Positions 17,635 to 26,552 of a DNA stretch of 64,000 nt are shown piece by piece; the first letter of the stretch is position 1, and every line of letters begins with the position of its first letter. The translations under genes were made by a program, and so were the position numbers. This DNA comes from Methylobacterium sp. B4. GTDB lineage: Bacteria; Pseudomonadota; Alphaproteobacteria; Rhizobiales; Beijerinckiaceae. The stretch lies in the NCBI RefSeq assembly GCF_003201865.1, contig NZ_QJJJ01000005.1:124001-188000 (forward strand). The letters run 5' to 3'. The notes under the pieces were generated by a model that saw nothing but the letters and a program-made list of their open reading frames with translations, searched no databases and was not told the origin of the DNA.

Positions 17635-18627
17635 ATGGCATCGAAGCGCCGGCTGACGGCAACCTTGGGCCTCGTCGCCCTCGCGACGGCCGGGGCGCTG
17701 CCGGCCCGGGGCAACGACAGCGCCGCGGCGCTCGATGCCGGCGGCCTCGTGCTGGTGCGCGATCCCGAGATCGCCCTGGAGAGCGAGGATCTGCGCATCG
17801 GCCTCCGGCGCATCGATGTCGACTACGTCTTCCGTAATACCGGGCCGTCGGCGCGAACCGTGCGCGTCGCCTTCCCGCTGCCGCCCATCGACGGCGAGGA
17901 GCTCTCGCTCAGCGCGCTCTCGCTGCCCTTTCCCGACCGGGCGAACTTCGTCGGATTCACCGTGAGCGTGGACGGCCGCGCGATCGAGCCGGCGCTGGAG
18001 GAACGCGCCTTCCTCGGCACGCGCGAGGTCAGCGATACGCTGAAGCGCGACGGCCTGCCGCTCAACCCGCTGCGGCGGGACGACCTCGAAAAGGGTCTGA
18101 AGCGGCTCGCGCCCGCCGAGCTCGCGGCTTTGCACGGGGCCGGCCTGCTCTCCGAGGCGAGCGCGGACGCCGCCGCCCAGTGGCGCGGCGAGGCCAAGTT
18201 CCACTGGGAGCAGACCTTTCCCGCCGGGCAGGCGGTGCGCGTGTCCCACGGCTACGCGCCCGTGAAGGGCAACCACCTCGTCTCGGCCAAGGAAGCGGGC
18301 GAGCGGGGCTACCGCGAGCGCTACTGCCTGGACGATGCGGGGCTGGCCGGCATTCGGCGCCTCGGTGCGCGCAAGCCGGACGGCTACACCCGGGCGGTCG
18401 AGGTGCCCTACATCGTCACCACCGCCAGAAACTGGGCCGGCCGCATCGGCCGCTTCACCCTGACGGTGGACAAGGGCCGGCCCGACGCCCTCGTCAGCTT
18501 CTGCCGCACGGGCGTGCGCAAGACCGGGCCGACCACCTTCGTCTGGGAAGCGCGGGACTATCTGCCGGACGCCGACCTGCGGGTGCTCGTCGTCTCGAAC
18601 GACGACGAGGCCCTCGACATCCGCTGA
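17635..18627 (+). CDS. DUF4424 domain protein, secreted
   Basis: A 330-residue periplasmic protein with a signal peptide (about 1-26, ending PARGND). The DUF4424 domain begins DSAAALDAGGLVLVRD and includes YVFRNTGPSARTVRVAFPLP, which resembles a beta-sandwich. Later come HGYAPVKGN and YIVTTARNW. The family is widespread in alphaproteobacteria without a known role. AGGAACAGGG supplies the ribosome site. A 12-base perfect stem covering the stop codon marks the end of the transcript. Confidence 0.88.
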   Translation: MASKRRLTATLGLVALATAGALPARGNDSAAALDAGGLVLVRDPEIALESEDLRIGLRRIDVDYVFRNTGPSARTVRVAFPLPPIDGEELSLSALSLPFPDRANFVGFTVSVDGRAIEPALEERAFLGTREVSDTLKRDGLPLNPLRRDDLEKGLKRLAPAELAALHGAGLLSEASADAAAQWRGEAKFHWEQTFPAGQAVRVSHGYAPVKGNHLVSAKEAGERGYRERYCLDDAGLAGIRRLGARKPDGYTRAVEVPYIVTTARNWAGRIGRFTLTVDKGRPDALVSFCRTGVRKTGPTTFVWEARDYLPDADLRVLVVSNDDEALDIR

Positions 18628-18658
18628 GCGGGACCGCGTCGGCGACCCCGCTCAGCGG
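18621..18658 (+). terminator. Stem-loop at the end of the DUF4424 gene
   Basis: CCGCTGAGCGGG (18621-18632) pairs perfectly with CCCGCTCAGCGG (18647-18658) around a 14-base loop. The stop codon lies inside the left arm. There is no T run, as is usual for high-GC hairpin terminators. Base composition drops sharply just after it. Confidence 0.6.
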
Positions 18659-18891
18659 ATCGTGCCTTCAGCCCTCGCCCTTCTCGCTCGTCGAATGACA
18701 TTAGCTGATAGCCAATAGCCAAGAACTCATGTCGAACGAGCCAAAAGGCGGCCTGAAGCGATTTCGCCGGATGATACAAGAATTTTTTCCAAGTGTTTCG
18801 GCCAAATTTACTGCTTTCGGTAATCGATATTACGATACGACCCAATTCAAGCCCGGAAAAATACATTTTCGATGATTGCATGCTCTTTCGA

Positions 18892-19122
18892 TCATTGGAT
18901 AGGCGGAACACCGCCCTTCCGCAATAATCCAGACGCAACCTGAAACAAATCTGGCACGTTTATACGTCCATCAGGTCGCTTTTCTGCCACTCCAATATTT
19001 AAAAGCGCCGTAATAAGACTCTCATATTCTGATCGATTATCCGTTCTGGTTCTATATAGTTCAACCGGTATCAAATAATCGTCTTTATTGGCAGCTTGTG
19101 CATCGAGTATTTTCTCAATGGT
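18892..19122 (-). pseudogene. Detached C-terminal part of the island P-loop ATPase
   Basis: This 76-codon stretch lies in another frame directly after the ATPase and has no start codon or ribosome site of its own. It begins TIEKILDAQAANKDDY, which continues the charged helix ending the ATPase (RREAEK), and later reads LITALLNIGVAEKRPDG, then RINVPDLFQ and LLRKGGVPP. That closing pattern is what I recall at the C-terminus of related bacterial P-loop ATPases. Removing one A from the A7 run at 19122-19128 would join the two into a 492-residue protein. Confidence 0.7.
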
Positions 19123-20371
19123 TTTTTTCTGCCTCCCGGCGCTCTATGAATGACTTAGCTTCATTGGGAGTTTGAAGATTTGCTAGAGGCTTGAGCACAT
19201 CGTCAATCCATGCATAATCTTCTTTCAGCTGCTCAACTCGATTGAGGGAAGCTTGCTGAACACCCTTCTTGATTGCATCATACGCAAGTGGGGTCGATGA
19301 TGAATTAGGAGTACTTCTAGCTGCCTCTCGAAGAGCAATAATAAAGCTTCGGAGGCTCACTCGGCCTCGAGCGTCAGCCAAATGCTTCGGGATCCAAGTG
19401 AATGGGTGGCCTTTTTTCGATCCAGCGCCCATCATATCGCCAGAGATCATTTCAAAGATTTTTTTCTGAAGATTTTCATCTTCCATAAAAGCGTCTGGAA
19501 TCTTCACAAGTCGCTCACCCGATGCGATTGATATCCTTACATCGCTAACGCTGTGAGCCATTTTGGCAAAAGGCGCCCTAGTGTCAGAGCTATGCAGAAA
19601 CCAATGCCAAACAAACCCGTATAAATCTCTGGACGACCACTGTAGCAGTGTAATATTTTGTCGCAGCTTCGACCCGTCGCGAATAGCCCAGATTTCACGA
19701 TCGCCGTCCATGTCAGGCCGAAGAAATATATTCATTCCGAAGTTACTATAGCTGCGCATCTCAAGAGCAACTGATAACAGCGCCTTCACAAGGGCTCGGA
19801 TAGTTGACCAATCCTGCCCAAGCCTATCCAAAGCATCAAATATAATTAGATGTCTTCTTTTTGAATTGACCAGATCTTGATGGGCCGAATTTAATACTTT
19901 TTCTTCTTCTTCAGAATTAGAAGTAATCCACTCAACCCGATTCCTCCAAGACAAATCAGACCATCCTGTTGGCAAATATTTATTGCCTACAGCATGCGCC
20001 AAAACTGCACGCCATATAAGTTCGGGCTGAATCCCTAAGTCGATCAGAGATTTGAGAGTGCGACTCGAAGGATACTCCGGACGACCGATATCTTCGGCAA
20101 AACCTAAAGAGACATCCCAAGTTTCAAGGTGCAACTCTGGATACATTTGTCGAATAGCAGTTCGGGAAGCATTATCCCGAAGCACGCTTGACCAAAAGCT
20201 TTTTCCTACACCACGATCGCCGACAACAAGTTCACGGGTAGGATCTATAGCACCAGCATGGCTTTTTGCTGTAAAAATTGATCGAAGGTCGGGCGTCGAC
20301 GTTGCTGTCTGCGCTGCCACTTGGGGCAGCGTCTTAAGACCATCACGTATAAGCCCGACCGTCGCATTCAT
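19115..20371 (-). CDS. P-loop ATPase of a mobile island, truncated by a frameshift
   Basis: A 418-residue protein with Walker A GDRGVGKSFW at 51-60 and Walker B LIIFDALDRL at 175-184. DALDRL is the KAP/STAND-like variant of the DExx box. Later, FGMNIFLRPDM and LPKHLADARGR-like segments fit regulatory or defence ATPases of the broad AAA/STAND class. ATG 20371 follows GGGGACATCA, 28 bases after the argG stop. The frame ends at 19115 just beyond seven A residues, and the rest of the protein continues in the frame at 18892-19122. Codon use is AT-rich, unlike all neighbours. The role is not known; a defence or regulatory function is inferred from class only. Confidence 0.75.
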   Translation of the reverse strand: MNATVGLIRDGLKTLPQVAAQTATSTPDLRSIFTAKSHAGAIDPTRELVVGDRGVGKSFWSSVLRDNASRTAIRQMYPELHLETWDVSLGFAEDIGRPEYPSSRTLKSLIDLGIQPELIWRAVLAHAVGNKYLPTGWSDLSWRNRVEWITSNSEEEEKVLNSAHQDLVNSKRRHLIIFDALDRLGQDWSTIRALVKALLSVALEMRSYSNFGMNIFLRPDMDGDREIWAIRDGSKLRQNITLLQWSSRDLYGFVWHWFLHSSDTRAPFAKMAHSVSDVRISIASGERLVKIPDAFMEDENLQKKIFEMISGDMMGAGSKKGHPFTWIPKHLADARGRVSLRSFIIALREAARSTPNSSSTPLAYDAIKKGVQQASLNRVEQLKEDYAWIDDVLKPLANLQTPNEAKSFIERREAEKNH

Positions 20372-20398
20372 TGATGTCCCCACTCAACAACCTGGACG

Positions 20399-21655
20399 TT
20401 ACTCATCGCACCATTTCGCTCGCTGCGCCAGGGTGCGCAGCCGCAGCGCGTTGAGCTTGATGAAGCCCGCCGCGTCCCGGTGATCGTAGGCGACGGCGCC
20501 CTCCTCGAAGGTGACGAGGTCCTGGTCGTAGAGCGAGTGGGGACTTGTCCGGCCGATGACGTGGACGCCGCCCTTGTAGAGCTTGAGCCGCACGCTGCCG
20601 GTGACCTTCTCCTGGCTCTTGTCGATCAGCGCCTGGAGCATCTCGCGTTCGGGCGAGAACCAGAAGCCGTTATAGATCAGCTCCGCGTATTGCGGCATGA
20701 GCTGGTCCTTGAGGTGGGCCGCGCCGCGATCGAGCGTGATCGACTCGATGGCACGGTGGGCCGGCAGCAGGATGGTGCCGCCGGGCGTCTCGTACATGCC
20801 GCGGCTCTTCATGCCGACGAAGCGGTTCTCGACGAGATCGAGCCGTCCGATGCCGTTGGCCCGGCCGAGTTCGTTCAGCTTGGCCAGCAGCGTGGCGGGC
20901 GAGAGCGCCTCGCCGTCGATCGAAACCGCATCGCCGCGCTCGAAGCCGATGGTGATGACGGTCGGCTGGTCCGGCGCTTCCTCGGGCGAGAGGGTGCGGG
21001 AATAGACGTAGTCCGGCACTTCCACGGCCGGATCCTCCAGCACCTTGCCCTCCGAGGAGGCGTGCAGGAGGTTGGCGTCGACCGAGAACGGGCTCTCGCC
21101 GCGCTTGTCCTTGGCGATCGGGATCTGATGCTGCTCGGCGAAGGCGATGAGTTGCTCGCGGGAACGCAGGTCCCACTCGCGCCAGGGGGCGATCACCGTC
21201 ACGTCGGGCTTGAGGGCGTAGTAGCCGAGTTCGAACCGGACCTGATCGTTGCCCTTGCCGGTGGCGCCGTGGCAGACCGCGTCGGCCCCGACCCGTTCGG
21301 CGATCTCGATCTGCTTCTTGGCGATGAGCGGCCGGGCGATCGAGGTGCCGAGCAGGTAGACGCCCTCGTAGACGGCGTTGGCGCGGAACATCGGAAAGAC
21401 GTAGTCGCGCACGAATTCCTCGCGCAGGTCCTCGATGTAGATGTTTTCCGGCTTGATGCCGAGCAGCTCGGCCTTCTTCCGGGCCGGCTCCAGCTCCTCG
21501 CCCTGGCCGAGATCGGCGGTGAACGTCACCACCTCGCAGCCGTAGGTGGTCTGGAGCCACTTCAGGATGATCGAGGTGTCGAGGCCGCCGGAATAGGCGA
21601 GGACGACCTTCTTGACGGGCTTGTTCGGGCTGGCGTCGGATTTCGCGTCGGACAT
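20399..21655 (-). CDS. argG: Argininosuccinate synthase
   Basis: Condenses citrulline and aspartate with ATP to argininosuccinate, the penultimate step of arginine synthesis. The 418-residue protein opens its ATP-pyrophosphatase fold with [17 protein letters not shown] (about 19-35). Other family marks are [24 protein letters not shown] and [10 protein letters not shown]. Length is a little above the usual 400 because of a polar 16-residue N-terminus. ATG 21655. The island ATPase follows directly downstream; argB is elsewhere in the window (42132). Confidence 0.97.
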   Translation of the reverse strand: MSDAKSDASPNKPVKKVVLAYSGGLDTSIILKWLQTTYGCEVVTFTADLGQGEELEPARKKAELLGIKPENIYIEDLREEFVRDYVFPMFRANAVYEGVYLLGTSIARPLIAKKQIEIAERVGADAVCHGATGKGNDQVRFELGYYALKPDVTVIAPWREWDLRSREQLIAFAEQHQIPIAKDKRGESPFSVDANLLHASSEGKVLEDPAVEVPDYVYSRTLSPEEAPDQPTVITIGFERGDAVSIDGEALSPATLLAKLNELGRANGIGRLDLVENRFVGMKSRGMYETPGGTILLPAHRAIESITLDRGAAHLKDQLMPQYAELIYNGFWFSPEREMLQALIDKSQEKVTGSVRLKLYKGGVHVIGRTSPHSLYDQDLVTFEEGAVAYDHRDAAGFIKLNALRLRTLAQRAKWCDE

Positions 21656-21853
21656 GGCTTCGGGCCTGGAAAACGGGTGGGTGGGCCGGGCGGCCGGGCT
21701 GAGGCGGCTTAACAGCGAGGCCGCGCGCCGCGCAACCGCGACGCCACACGGAGGTTAGGAACCGCAGGCATGTCATCACGCGGCGCAGGGACGCCTTGCG
21801 ACGGCGGCCGGCGCGACCCACGATGATCACACCCCATGCCGGAGAGTCGACGG

Positions 21854-22480
21854 ATGCAGCGGCAGCCGACCCTGGAATTCTGGTACGAGTTCGCCTCGTC
21901 CTATTCCTACCTTGCCGCGATGCGGATCGAGGCGCTGGCGGCGGAGGCCGGCGTGGCCCTGCGCTGGCGGCCCTTCCTGCTCGGACCGATCTTCGCCGCG
22001 CAGGGCTGGAACAACTCCCCCTTCAACCTCTACCCGGCCAAGGGCCGCAACATGTGGCGCGACCTCGCGCGCGAGGCCGCCCGGCTCGGCCTTCCGGCGG
22101 TGACGCCTCCCAAGCCCTTTCCGCAGAACTCGCTGAGTGCCGCCCGCGTCGCGACCTACGGCGCCGACCAGGATTGGCTGATCCCCTTCACCAAGGCGGT
22201 GTTCGCGACGAGTTTCGCGAAGGGCGGCTCCATCGCCGAGCCCGCCGCGGTCGGTCGCATCCTCGATTCGCTCGGGCTCGACGGCACGCAGATCCTCAAG
22301 GCGGCGGCCTCCGAGACCAACAAGGGCCGCCTGAAGGTGGCCGGCGAGGAGGCACGCTCCCGCGGCATCTACGGTGCGCCGAGCTTCCTCACCGAGGACG
22401 GGGAGCTGTTCTGGGGCAACGACCGCCTGGAGCAGGCGCTGGCCTGGGCCGCCGGGGACCGGCCGGGCGGGGTGCGGTGA
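21854..22480 (+). CDS. 2-hydroxychromene-2-carboxylate isomerase / DsbA-like thioredoxin-fold protein
   Basis: A 208-residue protein of the kappa-class GST/DsbA-like family. It opens LEFWYEFASSYSYLAAMR, in which the FxSSYSY region replaces the CxxC of DsbA, and ends with IYGAPSFLTEDGELFWGNDRLE, the family's cis-Pro and C-terminal signature. The known member isomerises hydroxychromene carboxylate in naphthalene breakdown, but no such pathway is present here, so the substrate is open. ATG 21854 follows GGAGAG by seven bases and is preferred to 21836. It is divergent from argG. Confidence 0.8.
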   Translation: MQRQPTLEFWYEFASSYSYLAAMRIEALAAEAGVALRWRPFLLGPIFAAQGWNNSPFNLYPAKGRNMWRDLAREAARLGLPAVTPPKPFPQNSLSAARVATYGADQDWLIPFTKAVFATSFAKGGSIAEPAAVGRILDSLGLDGTQILKAAASETNKGRLKVAGEEARSRGIYGAPSFLTEDGELFWGNDRLEQALAWAAGDRPGGVR

Positions 22481-22563
22481 GAGGCTGACGCCGCGAGCCC
22501 GGGCTTTGTCCCAGCGAGGCCGAACCGTCATCGACTCGAGCCGGATGTGGGCGGGAGCCCGTC

Positions 22564-24513
22564 TCAGCCCGCGATCCGCACGAGCACGGGCCCCGTCCCG
22601 AGGCCGTCGAGCAGTTCCGTCATGGGCTGCGGCATGCCGATCAGGTAGCCCTGCACGTAGCGGCAGCCTTGGCGGCGCACGGCGTTCAGCTGCTCCGTGG
22701 TCTCGATCCCCTCGGCGATGCCGTCGAGCCCGAGGTTCTGGCAGAGATCGAGGATGGTGCTGACGACGCTGCGTCCGAGATCGGAATCGACGTCGGCCAT
22801 GAAGCCGCGGTCGATCTTGATCCGGTCGAGCGGCAGGCGGTGGACGTAGTTGAGGCTCGAATAGCCCGTCCCGAAATCGTCCAGCGCGATCTTGATGCCG
22901 AGCGCACGAAGGAGCGTGATCGCCTGCCGCGCCCCTTCGAAGTCGCGCATCAGCGCCGTCTCCGTCAGTTCCAGCGTGATCCGCCGGGGATCGAGACGGC
23001 TCTGCCGCACGGCGGCGAGGATCGCGACGACGGTCTCGGACGAGGCGAGGTCGTGCGAGGAGAGGTTGAACGACAACCCGATCTCGGGCGGGAGCCGGGC
23101 CGCGTCGGCGAGCGCCTTGCGCAGGAGCAGCAACGTCACGGAGTGGATCATGCCGCAGCGCTCCGCCACGGCAATGAAGCGGTCGGGCGGAACGCGCCCG
23201 AGCTTCGGGCTCGTCCAGCGCGCCAGCGCCTCGACCGTGGTGATCCGATCCGTCACCGTGTCGAGGATCGGCTGGTAGTGCATCTCCATCTCGGCGGCGA
23301 GGTCCGCAGCCTGGAGCGCCGTCTCGACCGCGCGCTCGGCGCGGATCGCATCCTCGTGCTCCTGCGAGAACAGCGTCGTCGCCCCGCGCTTGCGCTCCTT
23401 CGAATGGTAGAGTGCGTAGTCGGCCCGGTCGAACAGCGCGTCCGCGGCGCGGCCCGCACTGGGATAGAGCGCGAGGCCCCCCGAGCATCCCGGCGCGACC
23501 TGCGTCTCGCCGAGTTGGATCGGCGCGTGCAGCGCCGAGCAGATCCGGCCGCAGAGTTCGGCCGCCTCGTCCGCAGAGGCAGCGGCGTGGATCAGCACGC
23601 CGAACTCGTCGCCGCCCAAGCGCGCGACCGTCACGCGGTCCGAGGCGAAGGTTCCGAGACGGCGCCCGGTCTCCTCCAGCACCCGGTCTCCGGCAGTGTG
23701 GCCGAACGTGTCGTTGATCGGCTTGAACCGGTCGAGATCGAAGATCGCGAGGGCGAAGGACGCGTCGGAGCCGGCCGAGGCGGCGATCAGCGCATCGAGG
23801 CGCTGGAAGAAGTAGCGCCGGTTGGGCAGCCCGGTCAGGCTATCGGTATGCGCCAGGCGTTGGTTTTCCTCGCCGAGCCGCTGCGCTTCGGCCTTCGACG
23901 CCACGAGCTGGAGAAAGGCCAGGAAGTTGTTGGTGAGGATGCGCACCATCACCACCGTGACGAAGGCCGTGTTGAGCGCGATCGCGATGAAGACGCTGTT
24001 TCCGCTGGTGAAGCAGTGGATCAGGAAGACGCCGATGACGATGACGGTCACGAGGAGTGCCGCGACCGGCAGGTGCGTCAGGCAGAAGATGCAGGCGACG
24101 ACGGTGATCGCGACGAAGATCGCGACATGACCCTGCTCGAACGGACCGCCGAACGTCGTGAGGCTCAGCGCCCAGCCCACGAAGAGGACCGAGAACAGGA
24201 TGGTGAGAAGGCTGGTCGCACGCAGGCGGTTGAAGGCCTCCGCTGCGGACATCGCCTGGGGCCGCAGATGCCACCAATGGACGGCGCGCACCGCGCACAG
24301 GCCGACCATCGCGGCCGGAAATCCGACCGTCAGCCAAGCCGGCGCGAGCGCGAAATGGGTGAACGCCAGGGCCAGGGCATTGACGGAAAGCAGCGCGTAG
24401 AGCGACGGGATCTGCTTCTGCAACTCAGCGAACTGACGGATGCACGCTTCGGGATCCGTGCAACTCGGGACAATCCCGCTCAAGAGTTCTCGGCGCACGT
24501 GAAAGGCTGTCAT
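22564..24513 (-). CDS. Membrane GGDEF-EAL protein (c-di-GMP synthesis and breakdown)
   Basis: A 649-residue protein. About six membrane helices (residues 20-180) lead through a coiled linker to a GGDEF domain with intact LGGDEFGVL, preceded by LTGLPNRRYF and FDLDRFKPIND. The EAL domain follows, with VEALARW, the metal-binding SFNLSSHDL and LDDFGTGYSSLNY segments, and GIETTEQL. Both catalytic motifs look complete, so either or both activities may work; no allosteric RxxD is obvious before GGDEF. ATG 24513 is chosen; a TTG 105 bases upstream is also in frame. Confidence 0.88.
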   Translation of the reverse strand: MTAFHVRRELLSGIVPSCTDPEACIRQFAELQKQIPSLYALLSVNALALAFTHFALAPAWLTVGFPAAMVGLCAVRAVHWWHLRPQAMSAAEAFNRLRATSLLTILFSVLFVGWALSLTTFGGPFEQGHVAIFVAITVVACIFCLTHLPVAALLVTVIVIGVFLIHCFTSGNSVFIAIALNTAFVTVVMVRILTNNFLAFLQLVASKAEAQRLGEENQRLAHTDSLTGLPNRRYFFQRLDALIAASAGSDASFALAIFDLDRFKPINDTFGHTAGDRVLEETGRRLGTFASDRVTVARLGGDEFGVLIHAAASADEAAELCGRICSALHAPIQLGETQVAPGCSGGLALYPSAGRAADALFDRADYALYHSKERKRGATTLFSQEHEDAIRAERAVETALQAADLAAEMEMHYQPILDTVTDRITTVEALARWTSPKLGRVPPDRFIAVAERCGMIHSVTLLLLRKALADAARLPPEIGLSFNLSSHDLASSETVVAILAAVRQSRLDPRRITLELTETALMRDFEGARQAITLLRALGIKIALDDFGTGYSSLNYVHRLPLDRIKIDRGFMADVDSDLGRSVVSTILDLCQNLGLDGIAEGIETTEQLNAVRRQGCRYVQGYLIGMPQPMTELLDGLGTGPVLVRIAG

Positions 24514-24934
24514 TTTCGTCTTACCAAACGCCGAAGCGCCAGCACGTCGCGCGTGCGCCCCCTCTTCGGCGCGATACTGAATGGCGGTTTCTCCTAAGGA
24601 TTCATTGCCTCGTAACAACGCGCTCCGAAAACCGGAGTACTGCCGCCCCTTCGGGCAGATTCGTGAAACCGGCCGAACTCTTCCTCACGCACGCCGGCGC
24701 TGGATCCCGCTTCGCGCCTCGTCTCGGATGAAGGATTCATGGTCCATCGTCTCGGCCTTTGCCCCGCTCCGTCATCGCGAGGCGGAGCCGAAGCGACCCG
24801 GAGCGCGACCTGTCCGGACAATGCGGCGCCCTGGATTGCCACGGCTTCGCCTCGCAAGGACGGAGGGAGAGGCCGAAGCGATCAATCGGAAACCGGACCA
24901 GATCGGAGCGCGTCGCCCGGCCGGCGCCGGCCTG
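24514..24934. other. Gene-free interval between the GGDEF-EAL and MFS genes
   Basis: About 420 bases with no convincing gene. It holds the upstream region of the GGDEF-EAL gene, including a TTAGGAG ribosome-like site near 24590-24600 without a normal start codon at the right distance, and copy 2 of the dispersed repeat at 24771-24863. Confidence 0.6.
24771..24863. repeat. Dispersed intergenic repeat, copy 2 (inverted pair)
   Basis: The right unit (24825-24863) reads GGCGCCCTGGATTGCC followed by ACGGCTTCGCCTCGCAAGG. The left unit (from 24771) reads CGTCATCGCGAGGCGGAGCC and is the same sequence inverted. Same family as 8501-8591 and 51634-51666. Confidence 0.75.
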
Positions 24935-26266
24935 TCATCCTCGCTGGGGACGCGGTGGGGAAGGCGCCTCCTCCGCGTGGAGGTTGCGCCCCCGCGTCTC
25001 CGGCAGCAGCAGGGCGGCGAGCGTGCCGACCAAGCTGAAGGCGGCCAGATAATAGGCCGGGGCCATCCGGTCGCCGGTGGTCGCGATCAGCCAGTTCACC
25101 ACGTAGTTCGTGCTGCCGCCGAAGATCGAGACCGAGAGCGCGTAGACGATCGACAGCCCGGCGCTGCGCACCGCCCGCGGCAGGGATTCGGGGATGCCGA
25201 CGATGATGGCCGCCGCGTTGATCGAGGAGAGCGCCGAGAGCAGGAATGTGACGGCGTAGACGCTCAGCGCCCCCGGCGCGTGCAGGAGCCAGAGGAAGGC
25301 CGGCACCGCGAGGACGAGGATCAGGGCGCGCGGCCAGATCATCACCGGGCGCCGCCCGTACCGGTCGGCGAGCCAGCCGCCGAGCAACGGGAACCCGATC
25401 GAGGCGAGGCCCAGCGCGATCGGCACGGCGTTGGCCGCCATTTCCGAGAGCCCGAGGGTGGCCCCGGCATAGACCGACATGTTGGTGCCGACCGCGTTCG
25501 AGACGGTCGAGGCGGCGATGACGAGGAAGGTCAGTCCCAGCATCCGGCCGTGCTCACGCAGCAGCCGGCTCAGCACCGCCCCCGTCGAGGCGGCGGCGAA
25601 GGGATCGTGCCCGGCGCCCCCCGTCTCGGGCAGGTGGCTGCGGATCACGAGGCCGACGGGCACGACGAGGAGGCCGAGGCCGAACATCAGCCGCCAGCCC
25701 CAATCGGCCATGGCCGCTTCACCGAGAAGCAGCGTCAGGCCCGTGGCGAAGAGGCCCGCGAACAGGGCGGCGCAGCCCTGGCTCGCGATCTGCCAGCTTG
25801 CGACGAAACCGCGCCGCGGGCCGGGCGCCGCCTCGATCAGGTAGGCGGTGGAGGGGCCGACCTCGCCGCCGAGCGCCAGTCCCTGGATCAGCCGCCCGAC
25901 GATCACGATCGCTTGCGCCCAGCCCCCGATCACCGCGGTGCCGGGACAGGCCGCCAGCATCAGCATGCCGACGGCCATCAGCGCGATGGTGACGAGCATG
26001 GCGGGCTTGCGGCCCGCCCGATCGGCGAAGGCGCCGATCACGATGCCGCCCACGGGGCGCATGACGTAGCCGATCCCGAACAGGGCGAGCGAGGCCAGCA
26101 GGCTGTCGGTCGGGCTGTCCGAGGGGAAGAAGGTCGCGCCGATGGACTTGGCGAAAAAGGCGTAGATCGTGAAGTCGTAGAATTCGAGGGCGTTGCCGAG
26201 CACGACCGCACCCACGGCCTTGCGGTCGAGACGCTGCGGAACGGCGGCGTTTTGGGGATCGGCCAT
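24935..26266 (-). CDS. MFS transporter, metabolite:proton symporter type
   Basis: A 443-residue, 12-helix transporter of the MHS branch (citrate, ketoglutarate, proline-betaine and shikimate carriers). Marks are VLGNALEFYDFTIYAFFA in helix 1, the loop motif GAFADRAGRKPAM, and GRLIQGLALGGEVGPS in helix 4. The second half repeats the motif as GWLADRYGRRPVM. ATG 26266 follows AAGGACCACG, a better site than the ATG 15 bases upstream. The substrate, probably a carboxylate or osmolyte, cannot be decided. A short tandem repeat lies just upstream. Confidence 0.87.
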   Translation of the reverse strand: MADPQNAAVPQRLDRKAVGAVVLGNALEFYDFTIYAFFAKSIGATFFPSDSPTDSLLASLALFGIGYVMRPVGGIVIGAFADRAGRKPAMLVTIALMAVGMLMLAACPGTAVIGGWAQAIVIVGRLIQGLALGGEVGPSTAYLIEAAPGPRRGFVASWQIASQGCAALFAGLFATGLTLLLGEAAMADWGWRLMFGLGLLVVPVGLVIRSHLPETGGAGHDPFAAASTGAVLSRLLREHGRMLGLTFLVIAASTVSNAVGTNMSVYAGATLGLSEMAANAVPIALGLASIGFPLLGGWLADRYGRRPVMIWPRALILVLAVPAFLWLLHAPGALSVYAVTFLLSALSSINAAAIIVGIPESLPRAVRSAGLSIVYALSVSIFGGSTNYVVNWLIATTGDRMAPAYYLAAFSLVGTLAALLLPETRGRNLHAEEAPSPPRPQRG

Positions 26267-26278
26267 CGTGGTCCTTGC

Positions 26279-26319
26279 CATGGGATCGGCATGAGATCAG
26301 CATGAGATCGGCATGAGAT
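26279..26319. repeat. 11-base tandem repeat upstream of the MFS gene
   Basis: Three and a half copies of an 11-base unit, ATGAGATCGGC, with one substitution in the first and one in the second copy. On the minus strand each copy brings CATG, giving several out-of-phase ATG triplets just ahead of the true start. Confidence 0.8.
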
Positions 26320-26552
26320 TTCGGAGGGCGCGCGGCGACGGGGCCGGCTTCGGGCAAGGGCCGAGTTAGGTCGCGGGACCGATCCCGCAACCGGGCGGAA
26401 GGGCGCGGGCGGTCCTCACCAGTGCTGCCGCCCCGGCGCGGGTTTGCCGACGCGGTTTTCTTGCGCTCCCGGCTCCCGGTCGCGGGGCCGGCCGTGCTAT
26501 CGGGCGGTCGCTCCTTCGTCCGGGACCCGTTCAACTCCCTCGGTACCGCCCC

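Larger units (their letters stand above)
18660..20398. other. AT-rich genomic island between the DUF4424 gene and argG
   Basis: From about 18690 to 20398 the sequence switches from very GC-rich to clearly AT-rich, with A/T-ending codons in the ATPase gene, and returns to GC-rich exactly at the argG stop. It holds one gene (in two frames) and about 230 bases (18660-18891) with no believable gene. No integrase, tRNA or obvious flanking direct repeat is seen. This is the best candidate for recent horizontal transfer in the window. Confidence 0.85.

Noticed and set aside
18558..18938. 126-codon minus-strand frame over the island edge
   Set aside because: It runs into the DUF4424 gene in antisense, has no family match and is Arg/Ser-rich in the GC-rich half.
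19122..19128. Classic -1 frameshift heptamer A AAA AAC in the ATPase frame
   Set aside because: It is in the right phase, but the -1 frame stops after 16 codons; the conserved tail needs the other shift (one A fewer), so normal -1 recoding does not explain it.
22669..24597. 642-codon plus-strand frame over the GGDEF-EAL gene
   Set aside because: Antisense shadow; all catalytic motifs lie on the other strand.
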